Source: Anaerovirgula multivorans
GTDB lineage: Bacteria > Bacillota > Clostridia > Peptostreptococcales > Natronincolaceae
Direction of reading: 5' to 3'
Assembly (NCBI RefSeq): GCF_900188145.1
Contig: NZ_FZOJ01000006.1
Span: forward strand, 186,001-250,000
DNA length: 64,000 nt
Below the pieces are notes generated by a model, which worked only from the letters and a program-made list of their open reading frames with translations, was not told where the DNA came from and searched no databases. Position numbers and translations under genes: made by a program. Positions within the stretch are counted from its first letter, which is position 1; each line of letters starts with the position of its first letter. This document shows positions 43,709 to 53,046 of the stretch, piece by piece.

Positions 43709-44087
43709 AAATTTCCTCCCTTTTCTGCTGTCGCTTATGCCATGATAGTTTTTGCAAGTCTTTTCTTGCATAACTTTAATCAGTGATTGCATCAAAACAC
43801 AATGGTTTTTTTGTTGTTGAATCATTTAAAATTATACACGATTGCAGTAAAATTCACTAATTGATAATATCTATAACAAATCTTTACTCTATTGATTTTT
43901 TCAATAAATGGGATATTTACATATATTTACATGGATTATAGATTGGTGTACTACCTCTATAAATTTGCATTAGAGCTCAGGTATGAACACCCCTGTTTGA
44001 CTTCCTATAACGGCTAATGACTCTTCTCCTGTTGTAAGGAGAAGAATTCTTCATACCCATGCAAAGAATTTTAAAAAATTTCATAAA

Positions 44088-44149
44088 AAATATAGTTAAG
44101 CTCCTGCTTGCATTACTAAATGCATTTAGGATTTTAACTATATTTTTCT
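44088..44149 (-). terminator. Terminator after the deoC remnant
   Basis: 14-bp arms (AAAAATATAGTTAA at 44088-44101 and its complement at 44136-44149) with a 34-base loop that can itself fold, about 220 bases past the deoC stop. The rest of the 43826-44372 gap shows one more hairpin (around 44021-44050, CTTCTCCT/AGGAGAAG) and no gene. Confidence 0.5.
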
Positions 44150-44372
44150 TTCTTACTCTTTGATTAAAATTGTCACTTTTCTTGTCTACTTTGTAATTAC
44201 AAGTATTACAGAAGCTCCTCTGCCATCAGGCTTTTCAGTTAATAAGTTAAGTTCATATCACCAATTATTTGGTTGAAGCCTCTAAACAGTTGGTTGGAAT
44301 CCCTATATGCTGCAATCCCGTAGTATAACTAGCATCCATTTTAAATTCCCCCCCTATATTCTTTAGCGCTTA

Positions 44373-44878
44373 TTAATCAAATCTATTTTTACTTAGCGCT
44401 TTATATTCTTCAACAATTTTCACACCGCTACTGGTTTCTATTCTACTTGCACCTGCTTCAATCATAGCTAATACATCCTCCATAGATCTAACGCCTCCTG
44501 ATGCCTTAATCTTTATATGATCTCCCACACAAGCCTTCATTAATTTAACATCCTCTGCCGTGGCTCCATGGGTACCAAATCCTGTGGAGGTTTTAATATA
44601 GGTTGGTTTTATCTTTAAAGAAACCTCACATAGCTTTCTCTTTTCTTCATCAGTCAAATAGCAAGTTTCAAATATTACTTTGGAAACTACGCCTCTTTCA
44701 TTACAAGCTTCTACTATTCTTTTCATTTCTTCTTCAACATAACCCAATTACCATTCTTTATTTCTACAAGATTAACAACATAGTCAACCTCAACTGCTGC
44801 ATCACAAAGAACACCACTGTTTTCTAATGCTTTTTTACAAAATGGTATTACTGCATTATTAATAGCAACGGTCTTAAA
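44373..44878 (-). pseudogene. deoC: Deoxyribose-phosphate aldolase, degraded
   Basis: The C-terminal half is intact (YVEEEMKRIVEACNERGVVS; TYIKTSTGFGTHGAT with the Schiff-base Lys region; KASGGVRSMEDVLAMIEAGA). Upstream, in another frame, minus-strand codons read KTVAINNAVIPFCKKALENS, GVLCDAAVEVDYVVNL and VEIKNGNW. These are earlier DeoC segments with the GFPLG..T block deleted between them, and a frameshift at the junction near 44747. The true N terminus is also missing. No working enzyme is expected. Confidence 0.85.
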
Positions 44879-45038
44879 ATTATACTATCTAATCTCGTAC
44901 TTTAGAGTTTATTGTAAAATACTCGCATTCTAATCTGCCCATCTCCGTGATTTTCGAAATTATAGGACATCTCTCATACTGACTTTATTTAGAAAAAATT
45001 CTAGTTGCTTATTTTTTCGTTATACATTGTTTTAATAT

Positions 45039-45914
45039 CTAAACATAATTGTAACTTTTTTTGTGTCCGTTTAAATAAATAATGCACATCACCATTGAAA
45101 ATAACTCTGTAATTGGAACTGCCAACCACACACCCTTTACCCCTATTATTAACGGCAATAATAACAAACTTACTGATATAAAAACAAAGGTACGCATAAA
45201 AGAGATTATTGCCGATACTTTTTTTAGTTTTACAAAATAAAGTATTCCTTTTTTATAAAATGTAAAGTAAATCAGCCCGAATACAACAGGAATTGCCATT
45301 CCTATGCCTGTTGCAACTGCTGCACCTATAATCCCCATTTGTAAAGGAACAATAAAGATATAATCAAACACGATATTTACGCATCCCCCTAAGAGCGTTA
45401 TGGTTAACCCAACGCTCGGCTTTCCCGCTACTATAAAAAAACTCTGGAAAATCATTTGAAGTACGGCTAGAGGAGAAAAATATAAAAGAACTGTGAGATA
45501 ATTGAAGCTAAATTTAAAAAGTTCTTCATTCCCTCCGGCTCCAAGCATTTTAAGCATAGGGTTGATAAAAACATGCCCCAAAATCATAATGATAAAGCCA
45601 ATAATACTACCAAAAGCGATGATAAGTGTAAAGTTTTCTTTTGCTTCTTGAAGTTTATCTTCACCCATTTTTTTAGCTATAACTGCACTTCCTCCTGTAG
45701 CAAGCATTAACCCAATTGCCAATATTATGCTGTTCATAGGATAGACAATATTTATAGCTGACAATGCACTTGTGCTAACAAACCTTGATACATAAATACC
45801 GTCAATTATTGTATAAACAGACATAAAGACCATCATAATAATGGTCGGAATGGCAAATTTAATGAGTGAAACAAAATCATACTCTTTTCCAATTTTCTCT
45901 TTTGGAAATTCCAT
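45039..45914 (-). CDS. MATE-family efflux pump with an internal deletion
   Basis: About 291 residues against about 450 for the family. The N-terminal half is normal (FAIPTIIMMVFMSVYTIIDG, YVSRFVSTSALSAINIVYP, LMLATGGSAVIAKKMGE, NPMLKMLGAGGNEELF). After the segment FTFYKKGILYFVKLKK it jumps to what looks like the last two membrane segments (MRTFVFISVSLLLLPL, GVWLAVPITELFSMVMCI). The frame is kept, but four or five segments are missing, so it is probably not a working pump. The start may be ATG 45914 or GTG 45923. Divergent from a MerR-type regulator. Confidence 0.8.
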   Translation of the reverse strand: MEFPKEKIGKEYDFVSLIKFAIPTIIMMVFMSVYTIIDGIYVSRFVSTSALSAINIVYPMNSIILAIGLMLATGGSAVIAKKMGEDKLQEAKENFTLIIAFGSIIGFIIMILGHVFINPMLKMLGAGGNEELFKFSFNYLTVLLYFSPLAVLQMIFQSFFIVAGKPSVGLTITLLGGCVNIVFDYIFIVPLQMGIIGAAVATGIGMAIPVVFGLIYFTFYKKGILYFVKLKKVSAIISFMRTFVFISVSLLLLPLIIGVKGVWLAVPITELFSMVMCIIYLNGHKKSYNYV

Positions 45915-45956
45915 GAAGTACACATCTCCTTTATTGATTACTAAACCGATAAAGTC

Positions 45957-45987
45957 TATATAAAATATAATGTAACACCATAGTCAA
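45957..45987 (-). promoter_or_regulatory. MerR-type promoter with 19-bp spacer
   Basis: On the minus strand TTGACT (45987-45982), a 19-base spacer, then TATATA (45962-45957), just upstream of the MATE gene. The over-long spacer is the hallmark of promoters that MerR-family proteins untwist. Confidence 0.7.
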
Positions 45988-46003
45988 GGGGGGATTAATA
46001 ATT

Positions 46004-46828
46004 ATGATCAAAAATTCGCAAATTCATTTTACTACGGGAGAGTTTGCCAAGCTGATTGGTGTCAGCAAAGACACTTTATTTCATTATGATAGAATTGGTA
46101 TTTTCTCCCCTGAAATTAAAGGAGAAAATGGTTATAGATATTATTCAGTTTATCAAGCAGATGTTTTTTATGTTATATCTACCCTTAAAGAGTTGAATAT
46201 GCCACTAAAGGAAATAAAGGATTATCTTGATAGAAGATCTCCTGATGAACTCATTCTTTTACTAGAAAGAGAAGAAGCATCTCTTGATGTTAAGATAAAA
46301 CATCTGCAAAAAATAAAAAACTTTATTTCAGAAAAATCAAGAATTATAAAATCAGCGATGGGAATCAATACATCAGAAATATTTTTTGAAGAAAAAAATT
46401 ATGATGACTTTTTGGTAGTGACAGAAGCAGTTCCTTTCACAGGGGAAAAAAGTATATCTGATTCCATCATGAAACATTTCAATTATTTGAATGATCACAA
46501 TATTTATAGCCCTCATTCTATAGGCTGTATAACCCACAGGAAAAAGGTTTTAGAAAAGGAAATATATAATTATGATTATTTTTTCACTAAAGTTTCAGAA
46601 AACTCAGCTTATTATAACTTTATAAGAAAAAAGGGGACATACTTAACTGCCTATCACAAAGATGGGTACTTAAGCATTATTAAAACTTATAATAGAATAC
46701 TTGAGTTTGCAGTGGATAAGAATCTAGACTTGCAGGGTTTTTTCTATGAAGATGTATTATTAGACGAGCTATTTGTAAAAGGGTATGAAAAATATTTAAT
46801 TAAGCTTTCTGTACAAATTTTGAAATGA
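46004..46828 (+). CDS. MerR-family regulator with effector domain
   Basis: 274-residue regulator: the N-terminal winged helix is [20 protein letters not shown] and [20 protein letters not shown], followed by a coiled dimer helix ([20 protein letters not shown]) and a C-terminal ligand-binding domain of about 150 residues like that of BmrR-type multidrug sensors. It is divergent from the MATE gene and most likely activates it on binding a toxic compound. ATG follows AAGGGGGGA. Confidence 0.9.
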   Translation: MIKNSQIHFTTGEFAKLIGVSKDTLFHYDRIGIFSPEIKGENGYRYYSVYQADVFYVISTLKELNMPLKEIKDYLDRRSPDELILLLEREEASLDVKIKHLQKIKNFISEKSRIIKSAMGINTSEIFFEEKNYDDFLVVTEAVPFTGEKSISDSIMKHFNYLNDHNIYSPHSIGCITHRKKVLEKEIYNYDYFFTKVSENSAYYNFIRKKGTYLTAYHKDGYLSIIKTYNRILEFAVDKNLDLQGFFYEDVLLDELFVKGYEKYLIKLSVQILK

Positions 46829-46834
46829 AATATC

Positions 46835-46867
46835 CGCTTCCACGATCTACGCCACCCGTATGTCAAG
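46835..46867 (+). pseudogene. Tyrosine recombinase C-terminal scrap
   Basis: Eleven codons read RFHDLRHPYVK, the box-II motif of tyrosine recombinases (HxLRH). It starts six bases after the MerR stop and no other domain is present. It marks the left edge of the GC-richer segment. Confidence 0.45.
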
Positions 46868-46946
46868 TACACACCGAAAAATAATTTAGGTTTTTTTCGT
46901 ATCTGCATGTTTGGAATGCTATATCCGTTCCTACATACCTTACCTT

Positions 46947-47018
46947 CAGCCCGCTGTAACCGTTATCCAGATAATATTCAAGACTGTCATATCCGTGTTC
47001 TCTGGCATATCTGCGCAG
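46947..47018 (-). pseudogene. Serine recombinase N-terminal scrap
   Basis: 24 minus-strand codons contain LRRYAREHGYDSLEYYLDNG then YSGL, the pattern of large serine recombinases just after the catalytic Ser ('YA...G......D.GYSG'). Nothing continues the frame. The 46829-47229 DNA shows no intact gene. Confidence 0.6.
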
Positions 47019-47229
47019 CAGCCATCAGCTCCCGGCAGGTTGTGGAACTTTGAAACCCTTGTCCGTGCCCGGTAGCCGATGTAGTTTGCCAAGGAAGTTT
47101 TTTACTCAAATGGGCACAAATAAGGACAGGGTGTGAGTTGCCCTGTCCAGTGTGGATTCGTCAATATCGTTAATCACGATGTTAGATTGGTATTAATGGT
47201 GCAGAAATAACTGCTTTTACCGCTAATCC

Positions 47230-49434
47230 CTAATGTCCAAAACTTTCTATTTTCCATCCCGTCTGAGGAGATTCATAAACCATGCTGCAATCCCAAAACT
47301 GCTCCCCACTGCCTATGGACCACTCCTCATTGTACTGAAGGTTCACAGTTACCCTAAAGATTTTAACATTTTTATCGTTTTCATCAATCTGTTCAACTTT
47401 TGACAGCTTTGCGGACTTCAGGTTATCAAAACTTGATTTAACTCCAATCTCAACATCAGTTAAAGGTAATCCGATCCCCTCGTTAAACAATTCCTCGTTT
47501 AGCATATTTGATGTCAAATTCTCCAGCAGAGTTTTTTTCGAGATACAGTATCCCGCGGTCTTAGCGTCTTTATTGTCCAGCGCCGTGAAATATTCCTCGA
47601 TAACCTGTTCCGGCTCTAATTTGGACAGTCTTTCTTCGGTGCTGTCGGCTTTAATCATACCCGCAAGCCACTCGTAAAGCGTTTGGTCTGTCACTTTTTC
47701 AAAGCTGTTTCCTTTCAGACTACAAGCGTCAAAGGCGCTGTGCCGCCCGGCGCTGATGAACGCGCCGATTATTTTGTCACCGTTTTTCACTACAATGCCT
47801 CTGCAATTCTGTATCGGATAAAACTCCTGCGGCATACTCTCATGGATTCTATAAATTTCAACGTCAATGTCTGCGGTATTGGAATATTCGCTCATGTCCA
47901 AGCCAATATCCTTTGAAAGCTCATTGTTATATGCGAAATAATAGGCGTTTGGATTAAAAACAGACAAGATGTTGATGTCGTTGAGCTTGTTTTTCATCGC
48001 GCTAATCTGATAATCCAGCGTCCATCCATATTCCTTAAACAGTGCTACAGCATCAGTTTCATCTATATTGAAGGTGATGTTTGTGTTCTCCAGAAACGAA
48101 TCAATATAACGCGCAAAATCTGTCCCTGTTTCGTAAAGACCGCCGTCTTTTACGATATAGGCTTTATCATACAACGTATCGTAGTAAAGCCCACAGCTAT
48201 ATCCGCCAATCTCATTAGACAATTTTATCATGTACTGATTTATATGATTGTTGTTCAAGTTAGCCTCTTCTGTAGGCGTTTGACTGGTTCTAAGCGTTGA
48301 ATCAATGTATGCTACTATTTTGGAATCGGTTGTTTCAAACTCGTATGCCGACTTAAATCCCGTCATATCGGATAGAAACCCAATTTTTACTTTATTGTAC
48401 TTCGTATCATATGCCGCTTCCGGTGCATCTGAAAGAGTTTCTGATATTGAGTTTAGCTCGGCACCTTGATTTGATAAGTTTTCAGGCGACGTTTCCATTT
48501 GCTTGCTGACCACAAGAGAAAGGCTGACCGCAACAACAACCACAGTCGCCACAACGCTTACCCAAAACGCGGGCTTTTTATAATGCAACACATTCTTCAC
48601 CCTTGCCCTCACTCCCGTTTCGCCAAAGGCGAGGGGGCTGAGAAGCCCGCTTTTTTTAATCGAAAGCGCAAGAAGGGAATTGGAATAATTGCCTCGGATG
48701 TCAAAATCCGAACGCTTCATTACGCTCTCGTCTGCTGACAACTCCATATCCCTCGCCATTAGCACGTAGGAAACCCATACAATGGGATTGAACCAATGGG
48801 CGGACGAGATCAAAAAAGCGAACGGCTTTATCAGATAGTCAAGGCGCTTGATGTGCGTCCGCTCATGTTCTATAACATATTCCATCTCTTTTTCACCAAG
48901 CCCTGTGGGAATATATATCTTGGTATGGACGAACCCCAGCACGAACGGCGTTTTGATAAGATCGGTTTCGTAAATATTGTCATGGACGCGGATCGCGGTC
49001 ATGACCCGTTTTTTCAAACGCAGATAGCTGATAATCCCATACAGCAAAAGCGCAAGACCGCTCGCAAGCCAAAGATATGTCCCAATCTCCAGCGCGATTT
49101 GAACAGGATTGACACTGTTCGCTGGGCTGGCGGAAAGCAACGATCTTTCAATAACGGTGTTTACGGCATTATCAACGACTGGCACTCCACTTTGTATGGA
49201 CGGACTCTCGGAAGAAACGATGTCATACGGTATAGTCTGCGGCTGCACAGGAACGGCGCTCACCGGCAATTGGAGAGTAAACGGGCAAACGAGTCGGAAA
49301 AATACCACAACCCAAAGTGCGTATGAATATATTTTCGGTGCTTTTCTCAGGGCCAGCCGGATCAACATGACGATCAGCGCGACGCAACTCGCGCTAAAAC
49401 TCATGTTCAAGATTTCAATAAACAGTCCGCTCAT
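47230..49434 (-). CDS. BlaR1/MecR1-type M56 membrane metallopeptidase
   Basis: 734 residues. Four N-terminal membrane segments flank the zinc-protease site HERTHIKRLDYLIK and a second-ligand segment RDMELSADESVMKR. A C-terminal membrane segment (FWVSVVATVVVVAVSLSLVV near 295) leads to an extracellular region of about 420 residues. The sensor half does not show the penicillin-binding Ser-x-x-Lys domain of true BlaR1; its last 120 residues look like a DUF4829-type fold (LEPEQVIEEYFTALDNKDAK). It overlaps the BlaI gene by four bases. In this family signal binding makes the protease cleave the repressor. Confidence 0.88.
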   Translation of the reverse strand: MSGLFIEILNMSFSASCVALIVMLIRLALRKAPKIYSYALWVVVFFRLVCPFTLQLPVSAVPVQPQTIPYDIVSSESPSIQSGVPVVDNAVNTVIERSLLSASPANSVNPVQIALEIGTYLWLASGLALLLYGIISYLRLKKRVMTAIRVHDNIYETDLIKTPFVLGFVHTKIYIPTGLGEKEMEYVIEHERTHIKRLDYLIKPFAFLISSAHWFNPIVWVSYVLMARDMELSADESVMKRSDFDIRGNYSNSLLALSIKKSGLLSPLAFGETGVRARVKNVLHYKKPAFWVSVVATVVVVAVSLSLVVSKQMETSPENLSNQGAELNSISETLSDAPEAAYDTKYNKVKIGFLSDMTGFKSAYEFETTDSKIVAYIDSTLRTSQTPTEEANLNNNHINQYMIKLSNEIGGYSCGLYYDTLYDKAYIVKDGGLYETGTDFARYIDSFLENTNITFNIDETDAVALFKEYGWTLDYQISAMKNKLNDINILSVFNPNAYYFAYNNELSKDIGLDMSEYSNTADIDVEIYRIHESMPQEFYPIQNCRGIVVKNGDKIIGAFISAGRHSAFDACSLKGNSFEKVTDQTLYEWLAGMIKADSTEERLSKLEPEQVIEEYFTALDNKDAKTAGYCISKKTLLENLTSNMLNEELFNEGIGLPLTDVEIGVKSSFDNLKSAKLSKVEQIDENDKNVKIFRVTVNLQYNEEWSIGSGEQFWDCSMVYESPQTGWKIESFGH

Positions 49435-49790
49435 TTCACCGCCTCCTCAATCATTTTCTTGATTTGTTCAGCCTCGTCCTGCGTGAGCTTCTTGTCCTGT
49501 AAAAACGCGGTGATGAAGCAGGGAAGGGAGTTGTCAAAAGTCTTTTCAAGTATCTGCTCGCTCTCGTATTTTTGTACCTGTATACGTTTGACGAGAGCCG
49601 TCACAACGGCATTTTGGTTTTTTAACACGCCCCGCTCCGACAGCCGTTTGATAACCGAATATGTAGTGGATTTCTTCCACCCAAATTCATTATGACACAG
49701 CTTAACAAGTTCCGTCGAGTTGACCGGTTCTTCCTCCCAGACAATGCACATGAAGCGGTATTCGGCATCGAATATTTTAAAGTTCTCCAT
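49431..49790 (-). CDS. BlaI/MecI/CopY-family repressor
   Basis: 119-residue winged-helix repressor: IFDAEYRFMCIVWEEEPVNS, WKKSTTYSVIKRLSERGVLK, and a C-terminal dimer/cleavage helix (FLQDKKLTQDEAEQIKKMIE). ATG 49790 is chosen because AGGAGG lies seven bases upstream. It is translationally coupled to the BlaR1-type gene. Twin palindromes lie 19 bases upstream of the start, so it is almost certainly self-repressing. Confidence 0.93.
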   Translation of the reverse strand: MENFKIFDAEYRFMCIVWEEEPVNSTELVKLCHNEFGWKKSTTYSVIKRLSERGVLKNQNAVVTALVKRIQVQKYESEQILEKTFDNSLPCFITAFLQDKKLTQDEAEQIKKMIEEAVK

Positions 49791-49808
49791 TTTAGTTCCT
49801 CCTGTGAA

Positions 49809-49850
49809 GTCTAATACGTTAGACTTCATCATCAGTCTAACGCATTAGAC
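49809..49850. promoter_or_regulatory. Twin BlaI-type operators
   Basis: GTCTAATACGTTAGAC (49809-49824) and GTCTAACGCATTAGAC (49835-49850), two 16-bp near-perfect palindromes 26 bases apart centre to centre, directly upstream of the blaI-like gene. The half-site GTCTAA is shared by all four arms. Confidence 0.85.
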
Positions 49851-50050
49851 CTATGTTTGTCAAGAGGGAAGTTTATTCGGGCAATATCCTTTTTTCAGAC
49901 CCTTTCGTCGCCGAAAGCGTCCTTGCTTACAGCTTGCCTTCCCATTAGCTAGGTGTCAGGTTTTCTTTCAAACCATCGGCTCGGCAACATGCCTCGCAAA
50001 CTAAAAAATAGGCGCAATAACCGCCCATAAATTTCTGTATTTTTTTGAAA

Positions 50051-50788
50051 TTATGTAGGATAAAAACTTCTGCTACATCCAGCCGTCACAGCATGGTGAC
50101 GGCCCCTCACGAACAGAAAGTAGCGGTTTGGGATACATAAAAGTCTCCTATCCCAAAGCCACCGTACGAGCATATAGTATAAGTCTACATTCTCTTTGAT
50201 TATCTTGATTTGCTGCGTATTGTAACGTGTAATCTCAAAAAATTCATTGATGAGCTTTTCCAGTGCAATGCCTACATATTTTGCCTTTTGCTCAACTGCC
50301 ATATCGGGCGCTTCATCAAGCAAGCTTAAATAGCCGATAACGGAAGTCAACGGTGTCCGAATATCGTGAGCCAGATACATAACCAATTCGTTCTTTTTTC
50401 GCTCGGCCTCTTTTACCGCCTGCTGGCTTAATAGGACAGACATTTTAATTTTGTTCATTTGCTTTTCCATGTCCTTAAGCGGTTCGGGCAGCTCTATTGT
50501 ACTATCGTTTTGTTGATACACAGTTTTGGTAGCATCTATAATTTCCTGCAAATATCCCCAAGGTTTTCCCCAATAGTGATAGAAAATGCAACCATATCCG
50601 ATTACCAGATACAAAAAATAGATTAAGTCAATTCTCCAATGAAGCCACGCAAAAAACGGATTTGAAAACTGACTGAACGCATAGTCAGCTACCACGACTA
50701 AGGCATAACCAACCAGAGTATAGATTAACAGAGTAATATACAGCTGGAGCCGTAATTTCTTTTCTATAGGATGACTTTTCTTAACCAA
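50051..50788 (-). pseudogene. VanS-like sensor kinase, truncated
   Basis: The N-terminal part is good: two membrane segments (YITLLIYTLVGYALVVVADY; YFLYLVIGYGCIFYHYWG), then the phospho-acceptor block YLAHDIRTPLTSVIGYLSLL and FFEITRYN. Compared with VanS, several residues are lost near ALEKLINEFF, and after VDLYYMLV the sequence turns into unrelated codons before a stop. The whole ATP-binding domain (N, G1, G2 boxes) is missing, so it cannot autophosphorylate. A probable TTG start at 50788 overlaps the response-regulator gene end. The junction DNA (50080-50100) contains a GCCGTCAC hairpin. Confidence 0.8.
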
Positions 50789-51479
50789 TTTTATAGCCCA
50801 CTCCCCATATCGTTTTGATATATTTCGGTTCATCTACCGTATGGCCCATTTTTTCACGCAAATGCCGGATATGAACAGTGATCGTGTTATTGCTTTTGCT
50901 GTAATATTCATCCTGCCATATTTCATGGAACAATTCTTCGGCACTTACTACAGTTCCTTTGCGTTCCAGCAAAATACGGAGTATGGAAAATTCCGTAGGG
51001 GTCAGCGAAATAGATTTTTCATTTAACAAGCAATCATGCGTTTTTGTATTTACCTCTAATCCAGAATATGAAAGAACCGGACTTATCTCTGCTTCTTCTT
51101 TGAAGAAATTGTACTTTTTATAGCGGCGAAGTTGCGCTTTTACTCTGGCGACCAATTCGAGAGGGCGAAACGGTTTTGTGATATAATCATCGGCGCCTAA
51201 AGTTAAACCAGTGATTTTATCGGTTTCCTCGTCTTTGGCCGTCAGCATAATAACCGAGAAAGTATATTGTTCACGGATTTTCTGGCAAAGGGAAAAGCCA
51301 TTTATATCTGGTATCATAATATCCAGAATAGCAAGGTCAAGCTCTTTTGTTTCGATACAGGCTAAAGCATCTTTAGCAGAATAGAACTTGTAAACAGCAT
51401 AGTTTTCATTTTTCAAATAGACTTCTATTAAGTCTGCAATATCGTGTTCGTCATCGACGACAAGAATTTTATCATTCAT
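50781..51479 (-). CDS. VanR-like OmpR-family response regulator
   Basis: 232-residue regulator. Receiver domain: acidic pocket VVDDEHD, phospho-Asp in LAILDIMIPDINGF, Thr in VIMLTAKD, Lys in YITKPF. Winged-helix output: SLTPTEFSILRILLERKGTV, NNTITVHIRHLREKMG, IWGVGYKIG. Sequence style is that of VanR-type regulators, but no vanHAX, vanY or vanZ genes are in the window. Its kinase partner downstream is truncated, so it is orphaned unless another kinase serves it. Confidence 0.92.
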   Translation of the reverse strand: MNDKILVVDDEHDIADLIEVYLKNENYAVYKFYSAKDALACIETKELDLAILDIMIPDINGFSLCQKIREQYTFSVIMLTAKDEETDKITGLTLGADDYITKPFRPLELVARVKAQLRRYKKYNFFKEEAEISPVLSYSGLEVNTKTHDCLLNEKSISLTPTEFSILRILLERKGTVVSAEELFHEIWQDEYYSKSNNTITVHIRHLREKMGHTVDEPKYIKTIWGVGYKIG

Positions 51480-51666
51480 GGAATAACGCTCCTTTCCAGC
51501 ATAGCTAAGTATTTTATCATTATATCAAAGCAAGCTGCCCTAATGGTGATTTTTATCATGAGATTTTATTAAGATTTTCATAAGACTTAATCTATCGTAC
51601 TACCTGACATTTGATTTGGAATAACCACCCACGGCAAGTCCAACGAGCAAATGGAGCTGCCAACCT

Positions 51667-51844
51667 TTATACTTGTTTTTTTAGAAGGCTGTGCAGCTCT
51701 GCGAGAAGCACCACCGCCATTGCCATTCCTCTCCCAAGTTTGATTTTAGAGACATCAATGCTATCAAACACTCTACCGATCGAGGAATTCCTGAATACCC
51801 ACATCCTCCTGTGGTAGAAATTGATATCTTGCTTTTCCTGCCAT
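51667..51844 (-). pseudogene. Unassigned frame-shifted small gene remnant
   Basis: ATG 51844 behind AAAGGAATG opens 23 codons (MAGKARYQFLPQEDVGIQEF). A stop and a frame change follow, after which 34 codons (VFDSIDVSKIKLGRGMAMAV, VLLAELHSLLKKQ) run to TAA 51667. Both parts look protein-like, but I do not recognise the family. It probably belongs to the acquired segment. A terminator-like GCCGTC/GACGGC hairpin at 51888-51914 lies just upstream. Confidence 0.35.
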
Positions 51845-52033
51845 AAGGGTTCATTCCTTTCTTTTTATTTTTGACTTGAGCATATGAAAAGCCGTCGCAT
51901 TTCAGTGACGGCTCTGGAATTAACAATTCACTTTTGCAATAATTTATGGTATAATATTGTATAAAATTGGCTGATAACATGACTTTCGTCTTACAGCCAC
52001 ATTCCCATTATTTATATAATAGGCGGTGAATAT

Positions 52034-52924
52034 ATGCTCGAAGTCGTTTTTAGCGATAGCACAAAAGGTACTATGAAAATGGCAAAAAACTACAACAAAG
52101 AAAATATACTTGGCGGCGCTATCGGATATATAGGTAAAAAGCCAACAAAAAAAGAATTGGAAAAACTGTTTGAAGGTGAAGCCATTGGAGGAAGCTCCAA
52201 TGATGTCGTCTGCATTGGATTCAACTTGGATATAGGTGATATTGCCAATGAAATTGACAGCGAAGAACGCAAAAATGAATTTATCAGAGTGCTTGGGTCT
52301 GTAAATTTTGAGGATAACAAAATAAAACGATTCTTCAACTCGCAGCGTGAAGATTTTGAAAAACTACTTATCACCGCAAAAAACGGAGAACCTATACGAG
52401 TTTGGAAAAGTAATACACCATTTTCAGTTTGTGCTTTTGCTTTTCTCTGTGATACTTTGCGAAATATTGAATGCAAGATTAGTATTGTCTCGATACCTGA
52501 ATATTGTGAAGTTTCTGATAATACGATTCAATCCTTTACTGATTGGGCGGAACTTGAACCTGGTCAGTTTTATAGATTCTTATCTTTGGAACGTGAAATA
52601 TCCAACATTGAAAAACGCTTACAAAGCAGTCTTTGGAATGATTTAAAAGCTGAAAATGCACCATTACGGGCTCTGGTCAATGGTAAATTGATTTCTGTTC
52701 CCGAAGATTTTTACGACCATATCATTTTCAATAATATTCCCGACCGAGAATTTGTTATGGCTCAACTTATCGGGACTATTTTGGGAAAATGCCCTTTAGG
52801 AGTTGGAGATGGCTGGTATGCCTTGCGCATCAAAAAGATGATTGCTGAAAATAAATTAGAAATTGTTGCAGATAAAGATGCATCTCATCCATACGATAAA
52901 ATTTTAAGAAAAGTAGCGTTATAG
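52034..52924 (+). CDS. DUF1835/DUF3658-domain protein
   Basis: 296 residues. The N-terminal part (MLEVVFSDSTKGTMKMAK; DVVCIGFNLDIGDI) and the middle (GEPIRVWKSNTPFSVCAFAF) match the DUF1835 pattern. The C terminus (REFVMAQLIGTILGKCPLGV, GDGWYALRIKKMI) matches DUF3658. Function of both is unknown. It stands alone on the plus strand at the right end of the acquired segment and is followed by a hairpin terminator. Confidence 0.8.
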   Translation: MLEVVFSDSTKGTMKMAKNYNKENILGGAIGYIGKKPTKKELEKLFEGEAIGGSSNDVVCIGFNLDIGDIANEIDSEERKNEFIRVLGSVNFEDNKIKRFFNSQREDFEKLLITAKNGEPIRVWKSNTPFSVCAFAFLCDTLRNIECKISIVSIPEYCEVSDNTIQSFTDWAELEPGQFYRFLSLEREISNIEKRLQSSLWNDLKAENAPLRALVNGKLISVPEDFYDHIIFNNIPDREFVMAQLIGTILGKCPLGVGDGWYALRIKKMIAENKLEIVADKDASHPYDKILRKVAL

Positions 52925-53004
52925 ATATAATGAGCATAATAGGAGTATAACACGTCAATATCAGAACTCAATTCGCTTATTAATAAAATCGGCTCAAAAA
53001 CAAG

Positions 53005-53034
53005 AAAACCCAAGGGCAATAATCCTTGAGTTTT
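53005..53034 (+). terminator. Terminator after the DUF1835 gene
   Basis: AAAACCCAAGG and CCTTGAGTTTT (one mismatch) around an 8-base loop, ending in TTTT, about 80 bases past the stop. Lies in the gap before rnpB and may also serve rnpB in reverse. Confidence 0.65.
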
Positions 53035-53046
53035 CATATCATTCAT

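Noticed and set aside
48796..49326. A 176-codon plus-strand ORF.
   Set aside because: Antisense to the BlaR1-type gene; GC-rich DNA gives long shadow frames.
50781..51479. Considered calling a vancomycin-resistance locus.
   Set aside because: Only the regulator and a truncated kinase are present; no ligase, dehydrogenase or dipeptidase genes are in the window.
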